The notes: generated by a model from the sequence alone, not told the origin. 64,000 nt of DNA from Smittium mucronatum (GCA_001953115.1 LSSL01000460.1:1-64000), one strand, 5' to 3'. Positions 24,946 to 38,700 are shown, counted from the first letter of the stretch. Numbers and translations are program-made.

Positions 24946-27725
24946 ATGATCTATCAATTGTAAGGAATTTTCATTTTTATATTTGATATTTTCTAAAATT
25001 AATCCATTGCTCAAAGAAAGTTTTACGAGGATCGGGTTTTGATTCAGAATAATTCAGACGCGAATCAAGGAACATTGGATATCGATAGCCTAGGACTGGT
25101 TTCCATTTATGGTATCAATTTCAATCCTTTATCTTTTATGGAGTTTAATTCACCTTTCCTCGAAATTTTAATTAATTGTATAGATCGTGCATCAGAAAGA
25201 AAACTCCCTTTAAAAACTATTGGAGGATTTGGAGTTCTCGGAATTATTCGACTATTCTCTGGTATTTATAAATAAACAGCCAGTCTTTTTAAGAATAAAA
25301 TTTAAATATTCCCAATTGAAACCATTTGAACAGGATTTTACCTTATATCCATAAGTGAGAGAAAAAAAGTTGGTTCTATTAATGGAAACGAAATTTACAA
25401 AATTACTGAAACAAACGTTGAAAGGATCGGAAAAAACAGTTTCTTAACTCTTTCTCAGGTATATGCAATTTCTATTTTGTATTTATTCTCATTCTTTATC
25501 TCTTTGTTTTGCTTTTAGAAATATAAGGAATACACGCTGTTGAATTCTTTAAGGAATTATCTCAGTTCCAAAAATTTCTTTTTTTCCCATTCATTTGACT
25601 TGACGAACTCCCTGCAAATTCAGAAATCCAGAAACTACACTGATCCAAAAATCGATGTATGTTTTCCTATTTTTTAAAAAAATCATTTTTATTTTAAATT
25701 TCTTTATTCTATTAAACAAAATTTATTAATCGAATTATTTTTAGCGATACAATGATTATTTTTTCAACAGCTATCTGTGTGAACACCTGATTTCTGCTTC
25801 TATAGAATATCCTCACGTAACCATTTTTCTTTTTAATTCATATATTAAAAAACTAATTAATGGTTTTTAAAATTTGAACTCTATTTTAGATAAGCTCATT
25901 TATACTCCCAGTGATTAGTGGATGTAAGTATCCTTTCTTTAAAACATTTTATTTTTATTTTGCTTCGTTTTTTTTCTATTTTAATCATTCGAATGGTATT
26001 ATTTAGTTGTCAAGACTGTGAGATCAGCTTTAAATAGCCATGAGATTTCTATCACCCTAATAACTCGCAGAAATAAAAATAATCAGGGTACTTATTATTT
26101 CTTAAATTCTTTTTTTCAGTAAATACTTAATTTTCTTTACGTTCACTTAGGTACCCGTTATTTTCACAGGGGCGCCGATGATAACGGAAACGTTGCAAAC
26201 ATGGCCGAGACGGAAGAAATTATCGAATTTTCAGCTAGGGAGACTCCTGGGATGCATTCTACTACACAAGAATCGCCCCAGACTAAAAGATATGTTTCAT
26301 CTTTTATCCAAATTAGAGGATCCATTCCAATAAAATTTGCTCAAATCATCAATGGTAGGTACAGGCCACGCCTGTACATCGATGATACAAACAGTGTAAT
26401 TTTTCACACAATTTCCAATACTAAATTTTTCCTTTGCCCATCTTTGGTTTAAAACAGAGGATGTATCCGTAATTCAATATTTATTTTTTTGATTAATGTA
26501 TTTAGTGCGAGCCTTTTAAGAAACATATCTTTTCTCTTGTTGACAAATACAAGGCTGTCTTGATGATTAATTTAGTTGATAAGTTTAAATATGAACTGCC
26601 GCTAGGTTTATCATTTGAACGCCAATTTAAGACCCTCAGTTTGCCATCAATTTCATACATCCATTTCGATTTTCATGCTCAATCCAAAGCAAATAAATCT
26701 GCCCCTGTTGGTAACTTGCTGGTCAATTCAGTTTCTCGACAGGTTGACTCTTTTGGCGGATTTAGACTTGAAGTCGACTCGAATTCCATATTAGAGGTCC
26801 AGAATGGTGTAGTCCGTACCAATTGTTTGGATTGCCTTGATAGAACTAATGTTATTCAATCCAGCCTATCTAACTATTGGCTCAACAGAGAATTGACTCA
26901 TTTTGGTATTTTGACTCCTGGTGAAAGCGTTGATAATCACTCACAAATGCTTTATTTACTGAGAAATATTTGGTCTGACAATGCTGACTATGTAAGCTTG
27001 GCTTATTCCGGATCGCCCGCTTTGAAAACCGACTTAACAAGGTTAATTCAATTTTTAATATCGCGCCATTGCTCGCAACTTTTCTAAAAAAAATTTTTTT
27101 TTTAGAACTGGTAGAAGAACATTTTTTGGAATGGTTTCTGACTTTTCAAGTTCTGTTGAGAGATTCATTTGTGGTAACTTTTTCGACGGTGACAGACAAG
27201 TAATTTTACATATCCACATCTCTTATTGTTTTCTACTATATTTATTTCTTATTTTGATTGAAATTTCTTTTACTTTTTTCGCCAAAATAATTAGGACTCG
27301 ATCGATCTATTTTTAGGCCAATATAGAGCCTTAGACTTTTCATCAATGGATTTATTTAGTATATCTAAAGCTGTATGACTTTTTTTTTTATTTCTAAGTT
27401 TAATTGAAAATAATTTACATTTATTTTTTGCATATTTAAATAGATACCTATTATATACCTTTCGTCTACATTCGTTTCCTTGACTTTCACTATGAGAAAT
27501 CGTGGATTTTCACCCATTGGTACTTTCTTTACTTCTCTATCCGTTTCTGTTGCTTCGTATTTGCTCATCGTAACCTTGACTGGTCTTGTGTCTCCAAGAC
27601 TTGTTGGGTATCTGTTGAATTGGCCCTCATTAGTTCCTTACCAATATAAGCCTCGTCCATTTGTTGGATCACCACTAAATTATTCGTTCTTCAGAACGAA
27701 TGATACTCGTGATAAACGCAAATAG
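24946..27725 (+). CDS. SAC1: SAC1-type phosphoinositide phosphatase, 12 exons, 647 aa
   Basis: Exons: 24946-24959, 25017-25261, 25334-25458, 25519-25656, 25745-25816, 25890-25923, 26007-26087, 26151-26395, 26506-27041, 27106-27199, 27295-27372, 27444-27725. All eleven introns are GT-AG, 57-110 nt, and every junction keeps frame; 1944 nt give 647 aa ending at TAG. The family removes the 4-phosphate of PI4P (also PI3P) in ER/Golgi membranes. Seen: SAC N-domain wording (GTRYFHRGADDNGNV; SSFIQIRGSIPI), the CX5R(T/S) active site CLDCLDRT at residues 424-431 (Cys424 nucleophile, Arg430), then LKTDLTRTGRRT and RQDSIDLFLGQY, and two hydrophobic segments near the C-terminus (IPIIYLSSTFVSLTF and VASYLLIVTLTGLV) that would anchor it in the ER. 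Length fits the family (yeast 623, human 587). The 14-nt first exon is the least certain part. The tail after the second membrane segment is about 45 aa and ends KRK. Confidence 0.93.
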
Positions 27726-28779
27726 ATTTAAATCCCCTTTATTTTGAACATCTTTTCAAGTTCATTTCTTCCCAAAAACATCTTTATACATAATCTTCTC
27801 CTTGTTCCTGATATATGCAATTTTTTTATTTATTCCAGTTTTTTAGTTCAAAGATTATTTATTTTCTTCATTTTTACAGAACTCAATAATACATTGAGCC
27901 CCAATCTGCTATTCACCATATATATATTCATATTTAAAAAGCTAAAAAATATATGAATTTGTATTTGAAATCAATGTATATTTCGACATAAAAAATGGGT
28001 GCTATTATACTCATTTTAGGTTCTGAAAGAGTCAGAGATTAATGCATTCCATATTTTCTGGCTTTTATGATACGGTAAATACAACTAAAAGGCTATAAAA
28101 GATACTACCGAAAATAATAAGCTATATTTTATATAAAAGCTAGATTCGTGTAGATATTGGTATCAACCAGTCCATTATTCATCAAAGCGTTACGCTACAA
28201 AATTACCTATCATTAAAACTTCGATATAGAAAATTTAAAAAAATGAAAAATGAAAGAAAGTGGTTAGAAGCTTTCAATAGATCTAATCGTACCATTATTA
28301 AACAATTAATAAAAACTGGAAATTTATCTAAATCACTAGCATGAATTTTAAGGGAATAGATTACATGTGACAACAAATAACTCATTCTGAATAATCAGTT
28401 CACAATATATTGAAAATTTTGAGTTTTAATAGGTTAAAGCTTTGTTAAAAAGACATACATTTATATATAAAGGAGGGGGGGTGGGTATTTGAAATCCCAC
28501 TAGTATACACTTTCTTTAAAATAATGTTTTATAAACAACATAAGAAAATCCATCTCTATTAAAGATATTCCTTAAAAAAATCTACCCCTCTTTTCAAATA
28601 GACTAATTGTGTTCTTCATTGTTTTTGAAATATTTTCTCAAACACATGATATAAAAAAATACAGAGTTTTTTATTTTTTATTTTTTCGGAAAACAAAAAG
28701 TTTCGAAATTCAGCTTTTCGAAGATAAAATTATCAATAATCGAAGGTCTATTAGACATCCTTCATTTTCGATCAATTCA
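27726..28779. other. Convergent intergenic region between SAC1 and the VPS3-like gene
   Basis: Both genes end toward this 1.05-kb stretch, so it should hold both 3' untranslated regions and polyadenylation sites. I see no clear AATAAA within 100 bases after either stop. A G-rich run (GGAGGGGGGGTGGG) begins near 28471. Nothing coding is supported. Confidence 0.6.
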
Positions 28780-31700
28780 TTATGTTTGTTTTGAAGATTC
28801 TTTAGCACAATTTTGATGATAAATTTTTTTAGTGCTAGGCATGAAGAGGAAAGGTCTATCGCATCCTATTGCAATACCACAATTTTCACAAATATCACTT
28901 TCACGAATTGTAACGTGAGTTTTCCCTTTTAATTCTGATTCAATATCATATTTATTTCCGTTAAAGGCTGTCTTTTTGACAATCGGCTTCTCAGGATTTT
29001 TGATGTCTGGCGATAAAATAAAGTAAGAATTTATGTCGTTAATAATGGAGTTAATGGGGAACATAGCACCAGTCTTTCCAAAGTTTCGTTTTAAAAATGT
29101 AGGCGCCAATTCAGGGAACTGAGTGGTATAGTACTTTTCACTTCTTAAAGTTTGGATGGACTTGCTCAACAGAATGAGTGATAACTTGGAGGCATTAGTC
29201 TTGTTAAGATTAGCTTCCAATATTGTTTTGAAGTAGGACACAAAAGGAGACGCTTCCCAGCTTATAGGCACGTTATTCAATATTATCCTATAGTCATAGT
29301 TGAAGTCACTACGGGTAACCAACCCTAAGATCAAACTATATCCCAATTCGGAATCTTGTAAGCTCAAATATTCAAAAAAAATCCTATACTTTAAATTATC
29401 CCCAATAATATTTAGCTCTGGTTGTAATGTATCTGGGAACTGATTTATCAATCCTTCTTCAATCATTGATTTAGCTACTGATTCTGAATTTAGGAAATCA
29501 GGTTTTTTTCCTCCTTCTGAGACTGGCCCGGGCTTTTTAGTCGCTGAAAGACGCTTTCTGCTTGTCTCTATGCTAAGAGGAGTTAGTCTAGATAGCGATA
29601 AACTCTGATTTGACCCAAAACAAATCAGTTCCGCCTCGCCGAAATCTTGGGCACTGTGAACCAATATGTTTACTGCATCTTTGATGTTCCCCACCCTAGC
29701 AAGTATTATAGCCATTTCCAAATATAAATAATTTGGTGCATGTACCTTAATGGTTTCAAAAACCAAATTTGTATCAAATAGTTGCTGAGGATCCAGCATC
29801 AATTCTAATAGATTGTATCGCAATCTTAGGCTAGTTGTGTATCCCTTGCTCATCTTTGATCTTAGACACTCATCGTATAATTCGTTCTTCTGAGAATTAA
29901 AATTTATTGAATTCGAGAAGTCTATTGATTTACCACTAACTATTCCCCCTTGATCCACCTTTTTCCCATTATTTTGTATTTCATTGATCAATCCTATCAT
30001 CCCAACCAAAAAATCTCTAAATGTTAAATGAATATCGCGATTCTGGCGAATTCGATAAGCATTTTCCAATTCAGACCTTAAAGCCCTACCTTCCTCAAGA
30101 ATTCCTTTGCTCTTAAAAAACCACCTCCCAATGTCTCTTATTCGTATTTGAATAAGAAGAGTCGAGTAAATAGGCGATTTAGAATGGTGTACCTCAACTA
30201 ACCTTTCGATAAAATCCCCAAGTACCTTATCATCTCCGATAGCTTCAAATTTGGCTATGAGAAGATCAGTGTTGAGCCCAGCAACAGTCCCTGGAGATAG
30301 CTTATAGAACATTTTGACAGCCAAAGATGGTTTAAAATCTAATACTTTATAGAACCTCCTGGATGTTAGCTCTTCATTTTTTAGTTCAGTGATATATTCT
30401 AAATATTCTTCATCCCCGTCAAATCCAGATTCTGTATCTTTGCTCTTAAGGATTTCCTCCCATATATCCAGAACTTTTTCAGGAACCTCATAAGACTTGT
30501 ATACCAAACTGGCAAAGTACAAATGATTTTTAGATTCAAGATATTTTATTAAAATGTCAGAATCAATAGAACTGCTCTGTTCAAACAGAAGTACAGTGAA
30601 TTTTTTAATTTCTTTTGTATTTGAGTAGAGCATAGCTAGCGCAGTATTGATAGGAATTAGGATTTCGTAGCTTGAGTATATCTTTTTACAGTATTCCAAA
30701 AATCTACAAAGCAGGTCATTAGCATTTTGTAAAAGTGAAAGCTCTAGCTCAGCAGCAATTTCTGAATTTCCTCCTGTGAATTGGTTAGAGCCATTTCTAA
30801 CTATATAAGGCCATAAGAAATTGATAAGATTAATGGGGTTTAGAAAAGAAAAAAGAAAATATATAAAAAGGGATTTATCTCACCTAAAGTATTTATATCA
30901 TGCATATTTTTAATCAAGATCCTAACATCTCGTGTCAAAGGGAGACCGTCTAATGACTCAATAACAGTTTTTAGATAAGGGTATAGCTGATTATATAATG
31001 ATAAAAGAGCTCTAGGGTCAAGACTCCCCTTCTTCAAATATTCTAATGCATCATCAAACAATAAACTTTCCAGGAAAACGAGTGAGACCCTTTGATAAAG
31101 ATACTTTATTTCTGGGGGTGTAGTGAAATCAGAAGTGTGGTTTGGCAAGGATCTTTCAATTTCATCGATGGCCTCCTCTATCCTTTTTTCGTCAAGAAGC
31201 CTGCAAATCTGTGCGAGAATAAAAAAATTATCGATATTTTGTCGAATTTGGAAAGAATATTAATTACCTCAATGAATTTAGATGGCCTGATTAATATCTT
31301 TACAGAATCATTGTAAAGAATAGTTATATTGGCGTTGAACTTATTACATATATTACTAAAGTTCATTTCTTCTTTTTGTCTACTGTGATATGAAGATTTG
31401 GCATATTGTTGTTTAAAATTAGAATCAAAATCAACCATGGAAAATTCAGCGTTAACCAATTCCTCCTTCATGGATATTACTGGTATTGATGACACATAGG
31501 CTAACATTCTGGGTTTTTTATTTTCAGGGACTACAAAATTGTGCGAAACTATTTCATGGGTAAGCGTATTATGAAATTCAATCCTTCCATCAGAAAATAG
31601 CGCCAATATATAAGGATCGTCATATAATATAGATCGTGGATATTCAGAGAATTGTAGAGTGCCCCTTCGAGCTTCACCATCTAAGCCAACAATAACACCA

Positions 31701-33123
31701 AGACTTCCAGAATCTTCAGAAGAAATTGTCAAAATAATGAACTCATTTTTTCCTACAACTGCAACTCTTGGCCTAGGAGGACGAACCTTTTTCCCTGTTA
31801 ATGGGTGAATGAGGAAGCTGGGAATTGACACGAGCTGAACAACCCTTTCTTGATCATCCAAGTTTAGTATTTTATAGGATTTTATATCTGCCATACATAT
31901 ATATCTTCCTATGTGGCAAATAGTTACAGCTCCGAATTTTAAAGGTATCTCCTAATTATATTAAGAATTATTCTGAATAGAGGTTTGATGTAAAAATATA
32001 AGAAAAAATGATGATAAGGGTATAATTACCTTGTCCAGCCTCACTCTGGATCCAATTTTATAGACTTGGATTCCCAGCTTTAAACCTACACAAATTGAAA
32101 TGTTAGTAGCAACAAAATTGCTTTTGGAAAATCTGCCGGTCTGATCAATTGAGAAACAACTGGCATTTTTTATAGTTGGAGCTTCAGATTCTTCTATTTT
32201 TTTCAAATCAGGAAGGCTATACCAATGTATAGTAGAGTCACAAAGACAAACAAGTTTTTTAAATTGAGGAATTAATTTGAGTCTTTCTATCTTTTTATTC
32301 GATAATCCAACTTTTACTTTTCCCAATTGAATGTGATCAGGACAGCTCTAAGTAGGAATGTGGAAAATAAAGTTTAAAAAAAATATGAAGAAGTTAATAC
32401 TATTTAATTATCAAACCTGTGAAGTAAATTCGATTTGAGAGATCGAATACCAGAAAATATGACCGTCGTTAGTTCCAATATACAAATTTCCATCTAAAAC
32501 AAAAGAGAGTAGCATATTTTTGGCAGGGGTTGAAAATTAGATTAAATACGGAAGCAGTTTATACCATAAGATTCAAAGCTTTCTATTTTGGAAAATATAG
32601 GACTAGGGATAGAGTTAGATTCAATTAATGGACTCGAAAAAATCTCTTCTGTGTTCTCAAGAGTTTTAACAGGACTATTTTCTGGGATAATTTTTGTATT
32701 ATTAGATTCTAAAATCTCTTTAGAATCGTCCTTGTTGGCTTTTGTGTCCAAATCGTCCTTAGAAACCAACTGTTGAATTGGTTCAATGGCATAAATAGGG
32801 GCTTCAGTATTTATAGGAGAATTTTTATTATCCAAATCCAGAAGGTTAGGAATATCAGTTTCATTGGGAATTGAAAGTCCGCGAGGAGCGGGTTCGTGAG
32901 CTGATGGGCTAGAGTCAAATCGAGGGGAAGTTTTTCCGCTACTTTCAAGAGCTATTGCAGATTTTTTTGTAGACTGAAATAAACTCTGGATTGACGGCAC
33001 CCCGCTAGCTACCGATTCTGCGGGTAATTTCAAATTTATCAACACATCATGTATCACGTATTTTGTGGAATCTATTAATTCCAAAAGTGGAATTTCTATC
33101 TCAGAATTTGATGAAGTTGCCAT
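28780..33123 (-). CDS. VPS3: VPS3/TGFBRAP1-type CORVET tethering subunit, 6 exons, 1327 aa
   Basis: Exons in transcript order: 33123-32565, 32493-32417, 32347-32030, 31951-31268, 31208-30884, 30800-28780; introns are GT-AG, 59-83 nt. CORVET tethers Rab5 endosomes; this subunit binds Rab5/Vps21 through an N-terminal CNH propeller. Seen: a CNH domain from about residue 176 (KIESFESYDGNLYIGTNDG; KLVCLCDSTIHWYSLPDL; FSEYPRSILYDDPYILALF), an alpha-solenoid from about 540 (GSLDPRALLSLYNQLYP near 610-630; NIKDAVNILVHSAQDFGEAE), and a C-terminal zinc-binding-type motif CENC...YHQNC (Cys1292, Cys1295, His1316, Cys1319). Order and wording fit TGFBRAP1/Vps3 better than Vps39. It is longer than human TGFBRAP1 (about 860 aa) because of a 175-residue Ser/Pro/acidic N-terminal extension. 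The start is the first ATG of the open frame, in context GAGATGG. The least certain junction is the last intron (30883-30801): 'intron' DNA there reads open in frame for 16 codons, but no earlier AG acceptor exists. Confidence 0.88.
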
Positions 33124-34158
33124 CTCATTTCTATCTCTATTTCTATTAGGATTGAACAAATGAATGCAATACGAGATCGTGCTTCGTATCTGATAATGTC
33201 ACTACCATCTGAAAGTCGAGAATTTTTGATTTTTGATTTACATTGAAATAGCCTATTCAAGGACATTACCAATTCCCATTTGTTGTAAATTGCTGCTTTT
33301 AATTTGTTGGCTTTTATTAGAAGGTTTGCATTGAGCGACAAAAATAAAATTTAGCAAAACTAATAAATAGTATTGGCTATATTTCACATCTCCCAAGATG
33401 CAAATTCCCAAAAGAGGATATTTTCATGCCAAAGAAAGTCTCAAATAATTTGCTTTCATTTGGGCTTTGAGCAAACTGTGTCAGTCCTAGTCAATATGAT
33501 GAATTTTTTTGAATTAATAGAGTGAATAATATTTTTAAACTCGGAAAAAAAACAACATAAATTTATTTTGTTTAGAGCAACAACCAATCGGGATCTTACT
33601 CAGATATAGATAAAAATCTATTTTGAGTTCTAAAATAATAATATAAAGTAAAGTTAATTAAAGCCTACGAACGATTGATAGGAATTTATCCCCTATCGAT
33701 CTTGTAAATGTGTTGAATAGATTATATATGAGGTACAATACTTTCCATTTTATTAAAGGTGGGATTAACTAATTCGTTGTTATGAAATAACGAACTACTT
33801 TTTTGTGCTGACCATGAATTTAACTTTTTTTTTTTTTACAGTCAGACTCTGAAAGAGAAAGTGTAGATTTTCGATAAATAACATCACAAAATCCCACTAT
33901 ATATTTTTTGTAACTGGAATGATAACTAAATAATTTACACGCTGTGATTTTTATAAAAACCTGGAATCAAATTAATTATCTGGAAATTTATCTATATCCG
34001 ATCCCCATGGTGTATTAAATTTTTAGAGCTGCATTTTTGGGTTGTGCTACAATTTCTTAAAGTCTTTTTTGAGGGGGTTTTTTGATATATTCTTTTATGA
34101 CATTTTTAAAAAAAATTTAAACAAATAATCAGTAAAAAAACTATAAGAAATTAGTTAT

Positions 34159-34163
<5 letters not shown>
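33124..34163. other. 5' flank of the VPS3-like gene, then A+T-rich DNA
   Basis: This should contain the VPS3-like promoter. No single site can be called: TATA-like words are everywhere and nothing else stands out. The stretch up to about 33480 is somewhat richer in G+C than the desert beyond it. Confidence 0.4.

Positions 34164-34193
<30 letters not shown>
34164..34193. repeat. (AT)15 microsatellite
   Basis: Thirty bases of uninterrupted AT dinucleotides, the longest perfect dinucleotide run in the window. Confidence 0.95.
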
Positions 34194-34195
<2 letters not shown>

Positions 34196-37100
34196 ATATC
34201 TTGTTTAACTGGAGTACTTGATAGTATACATTTAAAAAAAATATGTGTAATAATGTCCTAAATCTATTTTATCTACACTTTTATTAACTCAACTCCACCA
34301 GCAATGTTCAGAAAAAAATTATTCATTTAATTTTAGGCTATTTATGGTAGATTATTAGGCACACCAGAATTTTTACTAAGAAAATTTTCTTATTTCACCT
34401 TTAATAAAAAATTTATTTTGTAATATGTCTTTAATTTGTTTAGAGTGCTATTTTTAAAAATAATAATTATGAAATGTCTAAAATTGAAAAAATTAGCACA
34501 TTTTTTAAAATTATATGTATTAATCAAGCCGATTGTACATTTTATAAAATTAGCCTATAAGGCTTTGTGGGAAAAGGCGTCTGGTATGCCATAGAGTCTC
34601 CCATGCATTAAAATAATTGAAAAAAAGACAAATGTATATTCTATTAATATGTTTATTATTGAAAAAAATCAGAAATTTGGCTCTTTTTTCTGATTTTCAA
34701 AAAAGTCTAAATCAACTTTAAAATGAAACATAAAACACTTTAAAAGTGAAACTCCCATTTTATTGGAACTCCGCATTAAAAAGAATACTTCAAATACCAA
34801 ATTAACTAATTTTTTATACCGTTTATCCTTTGATAATTTTAATTATTTTAAAAAAATCCTTTTTTTAAAAAGCCATGTTTTATTTGTGTAAATTATGATA
34901 ACTACCTTTTTATACTCTGATAAATATTGTTTTTTTAAAAAAATGAACTTTCAAAATAATAAATGTAAATAATAAATTATTTTATCATATGAAATTCTAC
35001 ACCCTATTTCTATAATTTGATTTGAAGATAAATTCTACAAAAATTTAATCGAATAAATGTATAGCTTTATTCTTTTAAACTTAGGATTCTAGAAAAATAC
35101 CTTCTCAAAATAATATAAATTGCCTTCGATCAGACTTATTAATTAAACTAAATTTAATAATGTTATGATATCATTATTTTTTATTTCTCGGGCATAAAAT
35201 TTACTTATTCTAAATTTTTTCAAAAAAAAATTGATTAAATGAAATATTTAAATAAAAAACCATGTCTTTTACTTGAGTAAAAATTATATATTTTTTTAAA
35301 ATAAACAACCTTATACTTCTAATAAAACTGAAAAATTTTCAAACCCTTTTACTGTATAATATTGGAAAATATATTTTAAGACCTTTTTTTTTTTTAGTTG
35401 ATTAGAGGTTAGTTGATAAATTTTACGACCTGAAATTTTCTTTTTCTTTTTCGGATTTATTGGATTAATTGGTAAGATTTCTGATTTGGAAAATAAACTA
35501 ATAAAAATCAATTGGTGCCTTAGTTTTGAGCAATTTTTTGGATTATCTGGAATTTTCTATTTGTGATCGGGCATTTTCCGATAAAAAAATCTACCAATTA
35601 CCTAGTTTTGGAATATTCCAGACGGCAATTGCAATAAAATATTGGGTAATTTTAAATTGGAATCAAAAAAATAAATTCCTAAAGAAAAAATGTGGAAATT
35701 TTAAATGAACTATTAAGTTTAACTGTTTTTTATAGGTTTAATGATGATTTATTTTTGTAGTTTCGAAGGTTTTTTCTGTAAAAAAAGTATATTTTTGAAA
35801 ATAATCTTCCAAATAATTTATACTTATGTTATGTTATACTTGCAATGAAATCAAGTCTCATTTTTTTAAACATTCACCCCCATATTATATGGGTAGATCT
35901 TTGACATAATTTTTTTTTATGTATTTTCTAGTTTAATTTCAGCAAAATTTGAACTTTTCGATTCTCTTTTTTTTGATATAAAATTTATAGAAAATTAAAA
36001 TATCCAGCTATTTAAATGATTAAATAAATCTCAGTTGTGAAATTATATTTAATAAATTATTTAATTTCATCTATTTATTAAATCCATCTGTGAGTATTTA
36101 TGTAAAAAAACGCTTGGATCATAAAAAAACACACATATATTATTTAATGCGAGCTTAAGGGTGCGTTTTTCATATTTACTTTGATATGATCAAAAGTGAA
36201 AGTTATTATACAATATTGTAAATTAATTTTACTTAATCAGATAAATATTATCTAGACCTATTTTTTTAACAAAATTTCAAATAAAAAAATTTTTATATAA
36301 ATATCGAGGATCCATACTTTATAAAAAAAATTTTGAAAATTTTATACAATTTTTATTTAAAAATATTTTAAGGAATATATCCAATCAATATTTTTTAAAA
36401 AAATTATCTTTTAAACTTGTATAATTTTCTGATTCAGTTTTGCGAGAATCATTTTGCTTTTAAAAATATACTTATAAGAATATATGTGACGTATTAAGAG
36501 TTAAAAATTCATAAAATTCGATTATTTTTATTGATTTATACCCTATATTATTTTTTTGGAAAAAAAAAATCTCTTTGAGAAAAAATAATAAATTAAAATT
36601 AAAATCGGATATTAACTGAAATTTTAATTATTTATTAGGGTTATGTCTATCTACGCAATCTATTTAATCAAAGGTGGCTCCAAAATGGGAAATTCATATA
36701 AATTGTCCGCTTATATGATTTATTTTTCGGATAATTGGATTATTCCTTTTTTAATTTTATTTCAATTAATTTTTTTTTATAATGTCTTTCTAAAAACATT
36801 TGCTTCGCTTTTATTGCATACCGGCTTTATCTTTATGTTAAAAATATTTATCTATATCACCACATATTTCGCGTGAAAAAAATTTTTTAATAAAAAAATT
36901 TTCCATTCTAACTATATACATTATCATTTTTAGTTTTTCTTGATTATTTTTCTAATAAATCACATACGGAGTTAAAATTATATAAAAAAAATAGAAATTT
37001 TAAACGGTGGTTTCTTCTATAAAGCATTGTATAAAAATTGCAAATATAGCCAAAAATTCTCTTTTTTTAAGATAATTATTCAATTCAGAATTTATGATCT

Positions 37101-38700
37101 GTTTTCATTTTATATATAAATATTTAGAAATAGAAAAATGAAAATATTTACCATCTTTCTGATTTTTAAGCTCCAAAAATCTATTAATGATTATTTTTTT
37201 TATAATCATTATAATTTTTTTAAAAAAAAAGAGCTATAACAGCTTTATATACTTTTGAGCTTCTGTATATATATATGTTGGGAAAATCACTCTTTTTTAA
37301 TTAAATTACTTTTTTTAATCCTTAATATCTATTTTTCAAAATCCAATTTTTATACATCCAACTACCTTTTTCATCATAAATAAACTTTATTTATCTGAAA
37401 AATAATACAAATTTTTAGGCTGGAACATATTTAAAACATATGATAGTTGATCAATTTTAAAAAATCAGTCACCAGTATAAATTTACTAGATCATTAGATA
37501 TTATATTATAAAAAAATTATTCTTGAAGATATTCCATTTATAAATGTATGATTTTTTTAGATATGTTTAAATAAAATAAAAATGACTAATTTTAAAACTC
37601 CAAATTTCAATAATTTAATTTTTAGAACTTTTTGGTGTGATTTTTACATATTTAAAATTATTGAAATTTCTGAAAGGAAGATTGCTAAGAGTGAAAATTA
37701 AACTTTAAATAACTATAATTCAATAGAATAGGTCTTTTTTATAATATATTACTAAAATAAAAGGTGAATATTTATACAAAGATTTTCAGAGAAATTATAA
37801 AAAAATCAATTGGTAATAAAAGAACATAAAAGAAAATCTTATTTGATTTTTAAGAGCTACTATAAGCGTTATTGATTAGATTAAACCTAGAAAAATAAAA
37901 GTTTTTTTTTCTGGGTGTTAAAAAAAGTATCACTAACAATATTATACACAAGTTATACTTATATTTAAATCTTCAATCTTTTATAAAATTCTTTTAAGAG
38001 TTTAATTTTCAGCGCTTTATAAAACTCTTAAAAATCAATAACAAAATAATTGAAAACAAAAAAAGTACCTTGATTCTTGAAACCACATTAAATTCTTGAT
38101 AAAATAACCTTTATGAGAAAACTCTGTCAAATAAAAGAGCCTCTTATTATATACTTGAATGTAGATTAAATTTAAAAAGCTCAATTTTTTTTGGTTATAA
38201 ATATATTTTTCTAATATGAATATCTTGTGAATATGGAAAATTCTTAATTATAGTAATTTTTTTTTGTTTGAATTATTGTTTGAATTATCCTATATTATGT
38301 TGATATTAACTATATCATTCATTATTTTTTTTAATTATATCCTTCTGTTATTGGGAAATTAAGATGAAAAATCTAAACATAAAAGGTTTTTTTAACTACT
38401 TTTTAACCATACTTGTAATACAGATAGGCCAAAAATGAAATATAATTAACTTCAAAAGATATTCTTATGATAATTCAAAACCGCTATTTATTAAAAATTT
38501 AGGGCATATAAAACAACCTATATCGATAAATTTATAATTTTTTTGAATTAATCACAATTTTTTTTTCCAAATAAAGAATTCATTTTATTATTTTTAGAAT
38601 TTTTATAAAGAAAATGTTTTAATTTTCTTAAAATAAGGGTTTATAAAATTCCATACCTTTTCTCTTTTAAAAAAATACAAAAAGTGAAGCCATAAAAATT
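34194..38700. other. A+T-rich gene desert
   Basis: No gene is supported. A 77-codon plus-strand frame at 36643-36876 encodes two hydrophobic stretches, but its composition and length are within reach of chance. Confidence 0.45.

Noticed and set aside
28780..33123. Identity as Vps39/Vam6 (HOPS) rather than Vps3/TGFBRAP1
   Set aside because: The two families share architecture, but the wording of the propeller (NLYIGTNDG, LVCLCDSTI, the EYPRSILYDDPYILAL segment) and NILVHSAQDF fit TGFBRAP1 better. A profile search would settle it.
33096..33341. 81-codon minus-strand frame overlapping the start of the VPS3-like gene
   Set aside because: It lies in another frame, has no homology signal, and the first exon is explained by the ATG at 33123.
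36643..36876. 77-codon frame with two hydrophobic stretches
   Set aside because: Phe/Ile/Leu-rich frames arise readily from T-rich DNA, and nothing else supports a gene.
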